Origin: Amycolatopsis tucumanensis
Lineage (GTDB): Bacteria > Actinomycetota > Actinomycetes > Mycobacteriales > Pseudonocardiaceae
NCBI RefSeq assembly: GCF_021654135.1
Contig: NZ_JAKGSD010000021.1
Span: 1-64,000 of the forward strand
Direction of reading: 5' to 3'
Length of the DNA: 64,000 nucleotides
The notes under the pieces were generated by a model. The model was given only the letters and a program-made list of their open reading frames with translations, made no database searches and was not told where the DNA came from. Position 1 is the stretch's first letter. Each line of letters begins with the position of its first letter. A program made the translations under genes and the position numbers. Shown here one piece after another: positions 17,526 to 25,092 of this stretch.

Positions 17526-18044
17526 TTACCCCGCCGGCAGCAGCGGCTCCACCTTCTCGGCGAACGTCCGTGCGTCCGGGCACGCTCGAATGCCGTCGGC
17601 GGTATCGGACAGCGTGGCTATGACCAACACCCGTGCGTGCTCGGTCACCTCGAGTGCGATAGCGCAACCGCCGGTTGTGGTCTGCGCCTGCATCGCCCTT
17701 CGGCCGTTGATCGAGGAATTCACCACACCGGTGTTGGCCCTCGCGAATTCACTGAGTCCCTGTTCGGGATCCATGGCCAACGCGAACGATCCCCAACCCG
17801 GCTTCACCGCGACGCACTGGTTCCGCGCGCTCTTGTTTTCCCCCGGGTTGAACCCCTGGCCTGCGTTGAGCTGATCCAGGAGCCGGCAAGCGTTCAGCCC
17901 GTTGAACACGTCCGCGCTCGCTGTCGGTGCGGTCGTGGGCGCGGGTGACGCTGTGCCGGCCACGGTGCTGGTACATCCTGCCGCCGCGGCCGCGAAGCAC
18001 ACGAGACCGGCCACAGCGTTGATGGTGCGGAACTTTGTGCTCAC
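17526..18044 (-). CDS. DUF3558-family lipoprotein
   Basis: 172 residues from a GTG that overlaps the stop of the upstream small helical gene (GTGA). The signal peptide ends in AAGC with the lipidated Cys24, followed by a Thr/Ala/Pro linker. The folded domain then carries LNACRLLDQLNAGQGFNPGE, NQCVAVKPGWGSFALAM, GGCAIALEVTEHARVLVIA and ACPDARTFAEKVEPLLP. This is the standard DUF3558 layout in actinobacteria, including four Cys that may pair. It should sit on the outer face of the membrane. The molecular function of the family is not established. In-frame sequence extending upstream to about 18509 is not supported as coding. Confidence 0.88.
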   Translation of the reverse strand: MSTKFRTINAVAGLVCFAAAAAGCTSTVAGTASPAPTTAPTASADVFNGLNACRLLDQLNAGQGFNPGENKSARNQCVAVKPGWGSFALAMDPEQGLSEFARANTGVVNSSINGRRAMQAQTTTGGCAIALEVTEHARVLVIATLSDTADGIRACPDARTFAEKVEPLLPAG

Positions 18045-18484
18045 CGGGGTTCCTGGTCCTTGAAGGTGCTGAGAGTCTCGCTCACCGCGTCGTCGGCAAC
18101 CTGGTACTTGCTGATCGCGATTTCGACCGCCTGCTGCAGGGTGGTCAGCAAGTCGACGGCGGCCGTGAAAACCTGGACGAGCGACTGGTCGTCCGAATCC
18201 ATTGCGGTCAGGAAGTGGGCGGATGCCTTTTTGGCGTAGTCGTCGTTGCCGAATTTGGGCGCTTGCTGGAGCAGGTAGATCCTCGGCCGGATACCGTCCA
18301 GGCGTTCCTTCATCTGCTCGATGGCCCGGCGCAGGTGTGTGCCCGTCTCCTCGTCCACTGCCCACCGGCCGGCTTGCGCGTCCGCCAGCATGCGCTTCGC
18401 GTCGGTGTTCATCGTGTTCAGTTGTTGCTCGCCGCCGAAGACGTTGGCCACCTGGGTGGCCACGTCGCCGGAGTTGTCGCTCAT
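18041..18484 (-). CDS. Small helical (WXG100-sized) protein paired with the DUF3558 lipoprotein
   Basis: 147 residues. The ATG at 18484 has a strong ribosome site (AGGGAGGG) six bases before it; longer frames upstream are shadows. The sequence is helical throughout, with no signal peptide: TQVANVFGGEQQLNTMNTDA, ETGTHLRRAIEQMKERLDGI, RPRIYLLQQAPKFGNDDYAK and VDLLTTLQQAVEIAISKYQV. Length and heptad pattern resemble ESX/WXG100-related proteins, but no WXG motif is present. Translational coupling to a DUF3558 lipoprotein gene is seen in related genomes from memory and suggests a secreted or envelope function. I do not recognise a named family. Confidence 0.72.
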   Translation of the reverse strand: MSDNSGDVATQVANVFGGEQQLNTMNTDAKRMLADAQAGRWAVDEETGTHLRRAIEQMKERLDGIRPRIYLLQQAPKFGNDDYAKKASAHFLTAMDSDDQSLVQVFTAAVDLLTTLQQAVEIAISKYQVADDAVSETLSTFKDQEPR

Positions 18485-18540
18485 GAGCCCTCCCTCGCTC
18501 GGCCAGCACGATATCGCCCGGGCTGCCCAGCTGCCAGCGA

Positions 18541-20496
18541 CTACGCCGCCTCCTCCAGGTACGCCGCCGCTTGCAGGGTGAACAGTGACGCGTAGTCGCC
18601 GCCCTGGGACATCAGCTCCTCGTGCGTTCCTTCCTCCGCCAGGCGGCCCCGGTCGAGCAGCAGGATCTTCTCCGCCTGCCGCACCGTCGAGAACCGGTGC
18701 GAGATGTACAGCGTCGTCCGGCCCTCGGACAGCGCGCGCAGCCTCGCGAACAGGTCGTGCTCCGCCGCGGCGTCCAGCGCCGACGTCGGCTCGTCCAGGA
18801 TCAGCACCGGCGCGTCCCGCATGAAGGCCCGCGCCAGCGCGATCTTCTGCCACTCCCCGCCGGACAGCGACACCCCCTGGTCGAACCACCGGCCCAGCGG
18901 GCTGTCGAAACCCCGCGGCAGCCGGGAAATCCGCGAAGCGACCCCGGCCCGCTCCGCCGCGTCCTCGATCCGCGGCCGGTCGTCCAGCGCGCCCAGCTGC
19001 CCGAGCCCGATGTTCTCCGCCGCCGTGCCCTGGTACGTCACGTAGTCCTGGAACATCGCCGAAATCCGGGACCGCAGCTCGTCCGGGTCGAACTCCCGCA
19101 GGTCCACCCCGTCCAGCAGGATCCGGCCCCCGGTCGGGTCGTAGAGCCGGCACAACAGCTTGATCAGCGTCGACTTGCCCGCCCCGTTCCGCCCGACGAC
19201 CGCCACCGTCTCCCCGGGCCGGATCTCGAACGACACGCCGTCCAGCGCCTTCTCCCCGGCGCCCGGGTAGCTGAACGACACGTTCTCGAACTCGATGTGC
19301 CCCCGCACCGGCTCGGGCAGCGGCTTCGCCACCGCGGGCGCCGTGATCCGCGGCGTGGTCCCCAGGAAGTCGTACAGCGTGTCCAGGTACAGGTTGTTCT
19401 CGTACATTCCGGAGAACCCGCTGAACAACCCCTGCACCGACGTCTGCACCGCCGCCGCGGCCGCCGTGTACAACGCCAGGTCCCCGATCGTCAGCCGCCC
19501 GGCCACCGCCTCCAGCGCGATGTACAGCGCGATCCCGGAACCGGCCAATGTGGACAACAGGCTCCACGCCGTCCCCACGAAGTTGCGCCGCGTCGTCAGC
19601 TTTCGCTCACGCGCGTAGTAGTTCTGCCCGAGCCGCCGGAACCGGTCCACCAGGTACGGCCCGAGCCCGAACAGCTTGGTCTCCTTGGCGTAGGTATCGG
19701 TGGTGACCAGCGAGTTCAGGTAGTCCATCCGCCGCCGGATCGGCGACATCCACAGCGACAGCACGAACGCCCGGGACCCGTACTTCGACTGCGAGATGAA
19801 CGCGGGCACCGGCGCGAGCAGCGCGACGACCGCCAGCAGCGGGCTCACCGACACCAGCAGCACCACCATGCTGCCGAACGTGATCGCGGTGCGCCCCAGC
19901 CCCAGCGCCGAGGTCAGCATCGACACCGGCCGTTGCGGCGCCTCCTGCGACGCCTGCCGCAGCTGGTCGTAGGACTCCGAATCCTCGAAGAACTGCAGGT
20001 CCAGCCTGCTCGCGTGGTCCATCACGCGGTGCCGGATGGTCAGCGTCATCCGCTCCTGCAGCAGCTGCTGCGCCGCGTTCGTCAGCGCCGTGCTGATCGC
20101 GGTCATCGTGAACACGCCGAACTCCAGCGCGGCCAGCTCGACGATCCGCGTGGTCGTCCCGTGTCCCTGCACCGCCGCGACCACCGCGTCCAGCAGCAGC
20201 TTCGCCACGTACGCGGTCAGCGTCGGCATCAAGCCGCTCACCACAGTGGACAGTGCGATCAGGACGGTGGTGAGCGGGCTCGCCTGCCAGGCCAGCCGGA
20301 ACACCCGCGGCAACCCGCGCACCGTCCCGCTCGTCGCCTGCCGCAGCCGGGCCAGCCGGGACCGCAGGTCCTTCGGCTCGTCTGCCCGCGCCGGGTCCGG
20401 GATGTCGACCGGGCCGGTCAGGCCGCTCTGGGCGACCGAACTGCTGCGCCGCCGCATCTGCCGCCGCAAGCTGATCGACGGGCCACCGCCGTGCAT
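18541..20496 (-). CDS. ABC exporter, fused membrane and ATPase domains
   Basis: 651 residues from the ATG that overlaps the TetR stop (TGATG); a GTG one codon earlier is equally possible. Residues ~1-70 are a basic cytoplasmic extension. Six membrane segments span about 75-370. The ATPase domain has Walker A GRNGAGKSTLIKLL, Q-loop FQDYVTYQG, signature LSGGEWQKIALARAF, Walker B VLILDEPTSALD and the H-loop ISHRFSTVRQAEK. As a half-size transporter it should work as a homodimer and export a drug or lipid-like compound. The adjacent TetR gene with a palindromic operator implies induction by a ligand, probably the substrate. Confidence 0.93.
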   Translation of the reverse strand: MHGGGPSISLRRQMRRRSSSVAQSGLTGPVDIPDPARADEPKDLRSRLARLRQATSGTVRGLPRVFRLAWQASPLTTVLIALSTVVSGLMPTLTAYVAKLLLDAVVAAVQGHGTTTRIVELAALEFGVFTMTAISTALTNAAQQLLQERMTLTIRHRVMDHASRLDLQFFEDSESYDQLRQASQEAPQRPVSMLTSALGLGRTAITFGSMVVLLVSVSPLLAVVALLAPVPAFISQSKYGSRAFVLSLWMSPIRRRMDYLNSLVTTDTYAKETKLFGLGPYLVDRFRRLGQNYYARERKLTTRRNFVGTAWSLLSTLAGSGIALYIALEAVAGRLTIGDLALYTAAAAAVQTSVQGLFSGFSGMYENNLYLDTLYDFLGTTPRITAPAVAKPLPEPVRGHIEFENVSFSYPGAGEKALDGVSFEIRPGETVAVVGRNGAGKSTLIKLLCRLYDPTGGRILLDGVDLREFDPDELRSRISAMFQDYVTYQGTAAENIGLGQLGALDDRPRIEDAAERAGVASRISRLPRGFDSPLGRWFDQGVSLSGGEWQKIALARAFMRDAPVLILDEPTSALDAAAEHDLFARLRALSEGRTTLYISHRFSTVRQAEKILLLDRGRLAEEGTHEELMSQGGDYASLFTLQAAAYLEEAA

Positions 20497-21077
20497 CACG
20501 CCGCCACCGCCCCGTGCAGGAACACGTCGATCAGCTCCGCCGTGGCGAGCCCGCCCTGGTCGTCGCGGCGCCGGGCGAGCAGCAGCGACAGGAAGATCGC
20601 CGCCAGCTTGTCCGCGGGCAGCCGCAACGCGTCCTCGTCGGTGAACAGGTCGGCGAGGGACTCACGCATGGCGCGGAACGACTCGCCCCGCCTGCCCTGC
20701 TTGAACTCGCCGCGCTTGAGTCTGCCGGAGGAGTGCAGCGCGCCCATCAGCGCACCCATCCGCTCCAGGTGTGCCGACAACGCCTCCGCAGCTTCGGTGA
20801 GGCGGTCCGCCAGCGGCTGGTCGAGCGGGATCTCGGCGATCACCGCCAGCGCGCTGTCCGGTTTGAGCGCCTCGGCGACACACGCGTCGAGCAGTTCGTC
20901 CTTGTCCTTGAAGGCGCGGAAGATCGTGCCCTCGCCGATCCCCGCGGCGCGCGCGATCTGGGCGGTCGTCACGGCGGCGCCGTGCTCGACGACCAGCGGC
21001 AGCACGGCCTGCACGATCATCCGGCGCCGGTCTTCGGCGCTCATGCCGGGCGCGCGCCGGCGGGGAGGAGCGGTCAT
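20496..21077 (-). CDS. TetR-family repressor of the ABC exporter
   Basis: 193 residues. The N-terminal helix-turn-helix is clear: QAVLPLVVEHGAAVTTAQIA then RAAGIGEGTIFRAFKDKDEL. The C-terminal half is helical and variable, as expected for the ligand domain (LADRLTEAAEALSAHLERMG). The gene sits directly upstream of the exporter gene with a TGATG overlap, and a perfect palindrome lies 12 bases before its start codon. It very likely represses itself and the exporter in one operon until an effector binds. The effector is unknown. Confidence 0.94.
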   Translation of the reverse strand: MTAPPRRRAPGMSAEDRRRMIVQAVLPLVVEHGAAVTTAQIARAAGIGEGTIFRAFKDKDELLDACVAEALKPDSALAVIAEIPLDQPLADRLTEAAEALSAHLERMGALMGALHSSGRLKRGEFKQGRRGESFRAMRESLADLFTDEDALRLPADKLAAIFLSLLLARRRDDQGGLATAELIDVFLHGAVAA

Positions 21078-21089
21078 GGCACCAGTGTG

Positions 21090-21109
21090 CGGAGTGAGCG
21101 CTCACTCCG
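21090..21109. promoter_or_regulatory. Palindromic TetR operator
   Basis: A perfect 20-bp palindrome, CGGAGTGAGCGCTCACTCCG, lies just upstream of the tetR start codon on the minus strand. The core GTGAGCGCTCAC is the classic shape of TetR-family operators. Its position would block transcription of tetR and the downstream exporter gene. Confidence 0.8.
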
Positions 21110-21126
21110 TCAAGCGGGTAACGGAA

Positions 21127-21152
21127 CGGGGCCGCGCCGGAACGCGGCCCCG
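21127..21152 (-). terminator. Hairpin terminator after the bkd operon
   Basis: A perfect 10-bp stem (CGGGGCCGCG with CGCGGCCCCG) and a six-base loop start six bases after the E2 stop codon. There is no T-run, as is usual in high-GC actinobacteria. It separates the bkd genes from the TetR/exporter operon on the same strand. Confidence 0.65.
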
Positions 21153-21157
21153 AACCG

Positions 21158-22492
21158 TCAGTACGTGATCGCCATGGCCGGATCGGCCAGCAGCGCGCCG
21201 ACGTCGGCGAGGAACTGCGAGCCCTGCTGCCCGTCGACCAGCCGGTGGTCGAAGCTCAGCGACAGCTGCAGCACCTTCCGCACGGCGAGCTGCCCGTCCA
21301 CCACCCACGGCGCGTCCTTGATCGCGCCGAAGGCCAGGATCGCGGCCTCACCCGGGTTGATGATCGGCGTGCCGGTGTCGACCCCGAACACCCCGACGTT
21401 GGTGATGGTGATCGTCCCGTTGACCATGTCCGCGGGCGGGGTCTTGCCCTCGCGTGCGGTCGTGGTCAGCTGGTCCAGCGCCCGCGCCAGCTCGGGCAGC
21501 GACATGGCGTCCGCGTCCCGGATCTTCGGCACCACGAGCCCGCGGGGCGTCGCCGCGGCGATGCCCAGGTGCACGTAGTCCTTGTAGACGATCTCGCCGG
21601 CCGCCTCGTCCCAGGTGGCGTTGACGTCCGGCGTCCGCTTCACGGCCATGCACACGGCCTTGGCCGCGAAGGCCAGCGGGGTCAGCTTCACCCCGGCGAA
21701 GTCCGGGTGCTTCTTCAGCCGCTCGCGCAGTTCCATCATCGGCGTGACGTCGATGGTCAGGAACTCGGTGACGTGCGGCGCGGTGAACGCGCTGGACACC
21801 ATCGCCTGCGCGGTCGCCTTCCGGACGCCCTTGACCGGCACCCGCCGCTCACGCGACCCGGCCACCGGCGCGGGGGCAGCGGGAGCAGCCGGACGGGCCG
21901 CCCGCTCGACGTCCTCGCGCGTGATGATCCCACCGTCCGCCGACCCGGTCAGGGTCGACAAATCGACACCGAGGTCCTTGGCGAGCTTGCGCACCGGCGG
22001 CTTGGCCAGCGGCACGTAGCCACCCCGCGCCGCCGCGGGAGCCGGCGCTGGAGCAGCCGGAGCAGCCGGAGCGGCAGGCGGTGCGGCAGGCGGCGCGGCG
22101 GACGGAGCGGCCCGGCGCGGCCGGCGCCGCGCCTCGGTCGTCTTCGAGCCGTAGCCGACCAGCGGCTTCATCTCCTCCTCGGCGGCGGCAGGCGCCGGCG
22201 CGGACGAGCCGTTCACCGCCTGTGCCGGAGCGGCGGACGACCCGGCCGGGTCGACGTCGACGGTCAGCAGCGGCGCCCCGACCTCGACGGTCGCGCCGGG
22301 CTCGGCCAGGACCTCGGTGATCACACCGGCCCACGGGATGGGCAGCTCGACGGCGGCCTTCGCGGTCTCCACCTCGACGACGATCTGGTTGACCGTCACC
22401 TCGTCGCCGGGCTGCACCCGGACGTTCAGGATCTCGGCTTCGGTCAGGCCTTCGGCGGTGTCGGCGAGCAGGAACTGCTTGTACTCGGGCAC
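21158..22492 (-). CDS. bkdC: E2 acyltransferase of a branched-chain 2-oxoacid dehydrogenase complex
   Basis: 444 residues, GTG start. The lipoyl domain (about 1-80) has the lipoylated Lys45 in VEVETAKAAVELP. After an Ala/Pro-rich linker, the E1/E3-binding domain is at about 165-205 (PPVRKLAKDLGVDLSTLTGS). The catalytic CoA-acyltransferase domain runs to the end with SFDHRLVDGQQGSQFL, giving the active-site His416 and Asp420. It is the last gene of an E1alpha-E1beta-E2 operon. Family knowledge gives oxidative decarboxylation of branched-chain 2-oxoacids to acyl-CoA, feeding branched fatty acid synthesis and Val/Leu/Ile catabolism. A pyruvate dehydrogenase role cannot be excluded from sequence alone. 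No E3 gene is nearby. Confidence 0.93.
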   Translation of the reverse strand: MPEYKQFLLADTAEGLTEAEILNVRVQPGDEVTVNQIVVEVETAKAAVELPIPWAGVITEVLAEPGATVEVGAPLLTVDVDPAGSSAAPAQAVNGSSAPAPAAAEEEMKPLVGYGSKTTEARRRPRRAAPSAAPPAAPPAAPAAPAAPAPAPAAARGGYVPLAKPPVRKLAKDLGVDLSTLTGSADGGIITREDVERAARPAAPAAPAPVAGSRERRVPVKGVRKATAQAMVSSAFTAPHVTEFLTIDVTPMMELRERLKKHPDFAGVKLTPLAFAAKAVCMAVKRTPDVNATWDEAAGEIVYKDYVHLGIAAATPRGLVVPKIRDADAMSLPELARALDQLTTTAREGKTPPADMVNGTITITNVGVFGVDTGTPIINPGEAAILAFGAIKDAPWVVDGQLAVRKVLQLSLSFDHRLVDGQQGSQFLADVGALLADPAMAITY

Positions 22493-22498
22493 CCCGCC

Positions 22499-23527
22499 TC
22501 ACCAGCCCATCGCGCGGTCGACGGTGTGCAGCACCCGGTCCAGGTCGGGGAGGAAGTGCTCCTCGAGCTTGGACGGCGGGTACGGGGTGTCGAACCCGGT
22601 GGCCCGCAGCACCGGCGCCTCCAGCGAGTAGAAGCACTCCTGCTGCACGCGCGCGGCGATCTCCGAGGTGATCGACGATTCCGACGACGCCTCGCTGACC
22701 GCGACCAGACGCCCCGTGCGGCGCACCGACTCGAACACCGGCGCGAGGTCGAGCGGCGAGATCGTGCGGAGGTCGATGACCTCCAGCGACCGGCCCTCTT
22801 CCGCCGCGGCCTCGGCAGCATCCAGGCACACCTTGACCGACGGCCCGTAGGCGACCAGCGTGCAGTCGGTGCCCTGGCGCACCACCCGCGAGGCGAACAG
22901 CGGCCCCGGCGGCGTGCTGGTGTCCACTTCGGACTTGAGCTGCCCGTTGTGGTAGAGCCGCTTCGGCTCGAAGAACAGCACCGGGTCGTCGCAGTCGATG
23001 GCCTGCTGGATCATCCAGTACGCGTCGGCCGGGTTGGAGCACGACACGACCTTCAGCCCGGGGATGTGCGCGAACAGCGACTCCGGCGACTCGGAGTGGT
23101 GCTCGACCGCGCCGATCCCGCCGCCGAAGGGCACCCGCACGACCACCGGGACCTTGACCTTGCCCTGCGTCCGGTAGTGCAGCTTCGCCAGCTGCGAGGA
23201 GATCTGGTCGAAGCCGGGGAAGATGAAGCCCTCGAACTGGATCTCGCACACCGGCCGGAACCCGCGCACGGCGAGGCCGACCGCGGTGCCGATGATGCCG
23301 GACTCGGCCAGCGGCGTGTCCAGCACGCGCTGCTCGCCGAAGTCCTTCTGCAGCCCGTCGGTGATGCGGAAGACGCCGCCGAGCTTGCCGACGTCCTCAC
23401 CGAGGACGATGACCTTGTCGTCGGCCTCCATCGCGGCACGCAGGCCCAGGTTCAGGGCCTTGCCGATGGTCAGCTTCTGCATCGCGGGCACGGCACCGTC
23501 CACAGGGGACTTGACGGGGGCGGCCAT
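22499..23527 (-). CDS. bkdB: E1 beta subunit of the branched-chain 2-oxoacid dehydrogenase
   Basis: 342 residues. Typical transketolase-like beta subunit: VIVLGEDVGKLGGVFRITDG, RVLDTPLAESGIIGTAVGLA, FEGFIFPGFDQISSQLAKLH and the C-terminal RTGRLVAVSEASSESSITSE. The first base of its ATG overlaps the stop of the E1alpha gene (TGATG), and the E2 gene follows after six bases, so the three are co-transcribed. With E1alpha it forms the heterotetrameric thiamine diphosphate enzyme that decarboxylates the 2-oxoacid and loads the acyl group onto E2 lipoate. Confidence 0.94.
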   Translation of the reverse strand: MAAPVKSPVDGAVPAMQKLTIGKALNLGLRAAMEADDKVIVLGEDVGKLGGVFRITDGLQKDFGEQRVLDTPLAESGIIGTAVGLAVRGFRPVCEIQFEGFIFPGFDQISSQLAKLHYRTQGKVKVPVVVRVPFGGGIGAVEHHSESPESLFAHIPGLKVVSCSNPADAYWMIQQAIDCDDPVLFFEPKRLYHNGQLKSEVDTSTPPGPLFASRVVRQGTDCTLVAYGPSVKVCLDAAEAAAEEGRSLEVIDLRTISPLDLAPVFESVRRTGRLVAVSEASSESSITSEIAARVQQECFYSLEAPVLRATGFDTPYPPSKLEEHFLPDLDRVLHTVDRAMGW

Positions 23528-24735
23528 CAGCGCTCACCCGCTTCCACGAAACCGGCGAGGTAGGACAGGTACTCGTCGCGCTGCGCGTCGAGCACGGGCG
23601 ACGGTTCGGCGTACACGTTGGCGAACACGCGTTCCGGCGGCGGTTCGGGCATGTTGAAGCAGAACTCGCGCAGGTCCGCGGCGAACGCGTCGGCCTCGGC
23701 CTGGATCTGCTCGAACCACGCCTGGTCGGCGAACCCGCTGCGCGCCAGGTGCACGCGCACGCGCTCGATGGGGTCCTTGTGCTTCCACACCTCGAGCTCG
23801 TCGGAGAGCCGGTAGCGGGTAGGGTCGTCGGTGGTGGTGTGCGCGTCCATCCGGTAGGTGAACGCCTCGATCAGCACCGGGCCGTTGCCGTGGCGGCACT
23901 CTTCGAGCGCCCACCGGGTCACCGCGAGGCAGGCCAGCACGTCGTTGCCGTCGACGCGGATGCCGGGGAACCCGTACCCGCGGGCGCGCTGGTACAGCGG
24001 CAGGCGCGACTGGCGCTCGGTCGGCTCGGAGATCGCCCACTGGTTGTTCTGGCAGAAGAACACCAGCGGCGCGTCGTACACCGCGGCCCACACGAAGCCC
24101 TCGTGCACGTCGCCCTGCGAGGTGGCGCCGTCGCCGAAGTAGACGATCGTGGCCTCGCCGTCGTCGTCGCCGACCTTGCCCTCGAACTTCTGGCCCATCG
24201 CGTATCCGGCGGCGTTGAGAACCTGGTTGCCGATCACGATGGTGTACGGGTGGAAGCCGTGGGCCTGGAAGTCCCAGCCACCGTGGTCGGTGCACCGGAA
24301 GATGCCCAGCAGTTCCTTGAAGTCGACGCCGCGGGTGTAGGCCACGCCGTGTTCCCGGTAGCTGGGGAAGGCCATGTCCTGCGGCTTGAGCGCGCGGCCG
24401 GAGCCGACCTGCGCGGCTTCCTGGCCGAGCAGCGGGACCCAGATGCCGAGCTGGCCCTGGCGCTGCATGGCGTTGGCTTCCCGGTCGGCCCGGCGGACCA
24501 GCACCATGTCGCGGTAGAGCCCGCGCAGCGCTTCCGGGTCGACGTCGGAGATGTAGCGGTCGAACTGCGGCGAAGCGATCCGCTCGCCTTCGGGGGTGAG
24601 CAGCTGAGTCACCTCAGCGCCACCAGCGTCCGTGTTTCGCAAACCGGCGATCACCTGCTCCCGCGATGGTTGTGCGGCCTGTGCGGCCGGTCCTTCGCCG
24701 GGCTCCGGGTGCGTCCACTGTTCGGGGGACGGCAT
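23527..24735 (-). CDS. bkdA: E1 alpha subunit of the branched-chain 2-oxoacid dehydrogenase
   Basis: 402 residues from an ATG preceded by GAGGAG. The thiamine diphosphate/Mg motif GDGATSQGDVHEGFVWAA ends in the usual CQNNQWAIS. Upstream are GQEAAQVGSGRAL and FPSYREHGVAYTRGV, and downstream FTYRMDAHTTTDDPTRYR, the phosphorylatable-loop region of the eukaryotic homologue. A ~65-residue N-terminal extension precedes the core. It is the first gene of the bkdABC operon. The 357-base spacer upstream should hold its promoter. It also contains a perfect 12-bp palindrome (TTCGGATCCGAA at 24810-24821), a possible operator. Confidence 0.94.
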   Translation of the reverse strand: MPSPEQWTHPEPGEGPAAQAAQPSREQVIAGLRNTDAGGAEVTQLLTPEGERIASPQFDRYISDVDPEALRGLYRDMVLVRRADREANAMQRQGQLGIWVPLLGQEAAQVGSGRALKPQDMAFPSYREHGVAYTRGVDFKELLGIFRCTDHGGWDFQAHGFHPYTIVIGNQVLNAAGYAMGQKFEGKVGDDDGEATIVYFGDGATSQGDVHEGFVWAAVYDAPLVFFCQNNQWAISEPTERQSRLPLYQRARGYGFPGIRVDGNDVLACLAVTRWALEECRHGNGPVLIEAFTYRMDAHTTTDDPTRYRLSDELEVWKHKDPIERVRVHLARSGFADQAWFEQIQAEADAFAADLREFCFNMPEPPPERVFANVYAEPSPVLDAQRDEYLSYLAGFVEAGER

Positions 24736-25092
24736 GCGCGTTCTCCTCGGTGTCCTGCCACGAGGCCGCTTGTGGCGGCCGCTGATGGCTGACCGGCGGC
24801 CACCGACGTTTCGGATCCGAAGCGCTCGGCAGCCGTCGGCCGTGACGGCTTACGGGGAACATCCTGACACGAACCAGGCCCGCGAGTGCAGGTCCGCGCC
24901 TGATTTGTTGCTGTGGAAGTCCGCCCTGAGCTGGGCAAACGCTCGGAAGCCCGACCGACGACCCACCGATAGTCGGCCCTGGAGGCGCGCGCTCACCTGC
25001 CCGGAAGTGACGGACGGGCCACCTCCGTCGCGCGGAGCGCTCGGGAGGTGGCCCGTCTCGGTGGTGCTGGTGACCTGCGTCACGCCACCCGG
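24736..25092. other. Spacer between bkdA and the Liv binding-protein gene
   Basis: No gene is supported in these 357 bases. On the minus strand they hold, in order of transcription, the livK terminator (25013-25057) and the upstream region of bkdA with its ribosome site. A 12-bp palindrome, TTCGGATCCGAA, lies at 24810-24821, about 75 bases before the bkdA start. Short frames here have poor codon patterns and no ribosome site. Confidence 0.6.
25013..25057 (-). terminator. Strong hairpin terminator after livK
   Basis: A perfect 14-bp stem (GACGGGCCACCTCC with GGAGGTGGCCCGTC) and a 17-base loop lie 36 bases beyond the stop codon of the binding-protein gene. The loop contains a smaller GC-rich self-complementary segment. 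There is no T-run. It should stop livK transcripts before bkdA. Confidence 0.8.

Noticed and set aside
18622..21168. 848-codon plus-strand frame across the exporter and TetR genes
   Set aside because: Runs antisense through two clear genes and has shadow composition.
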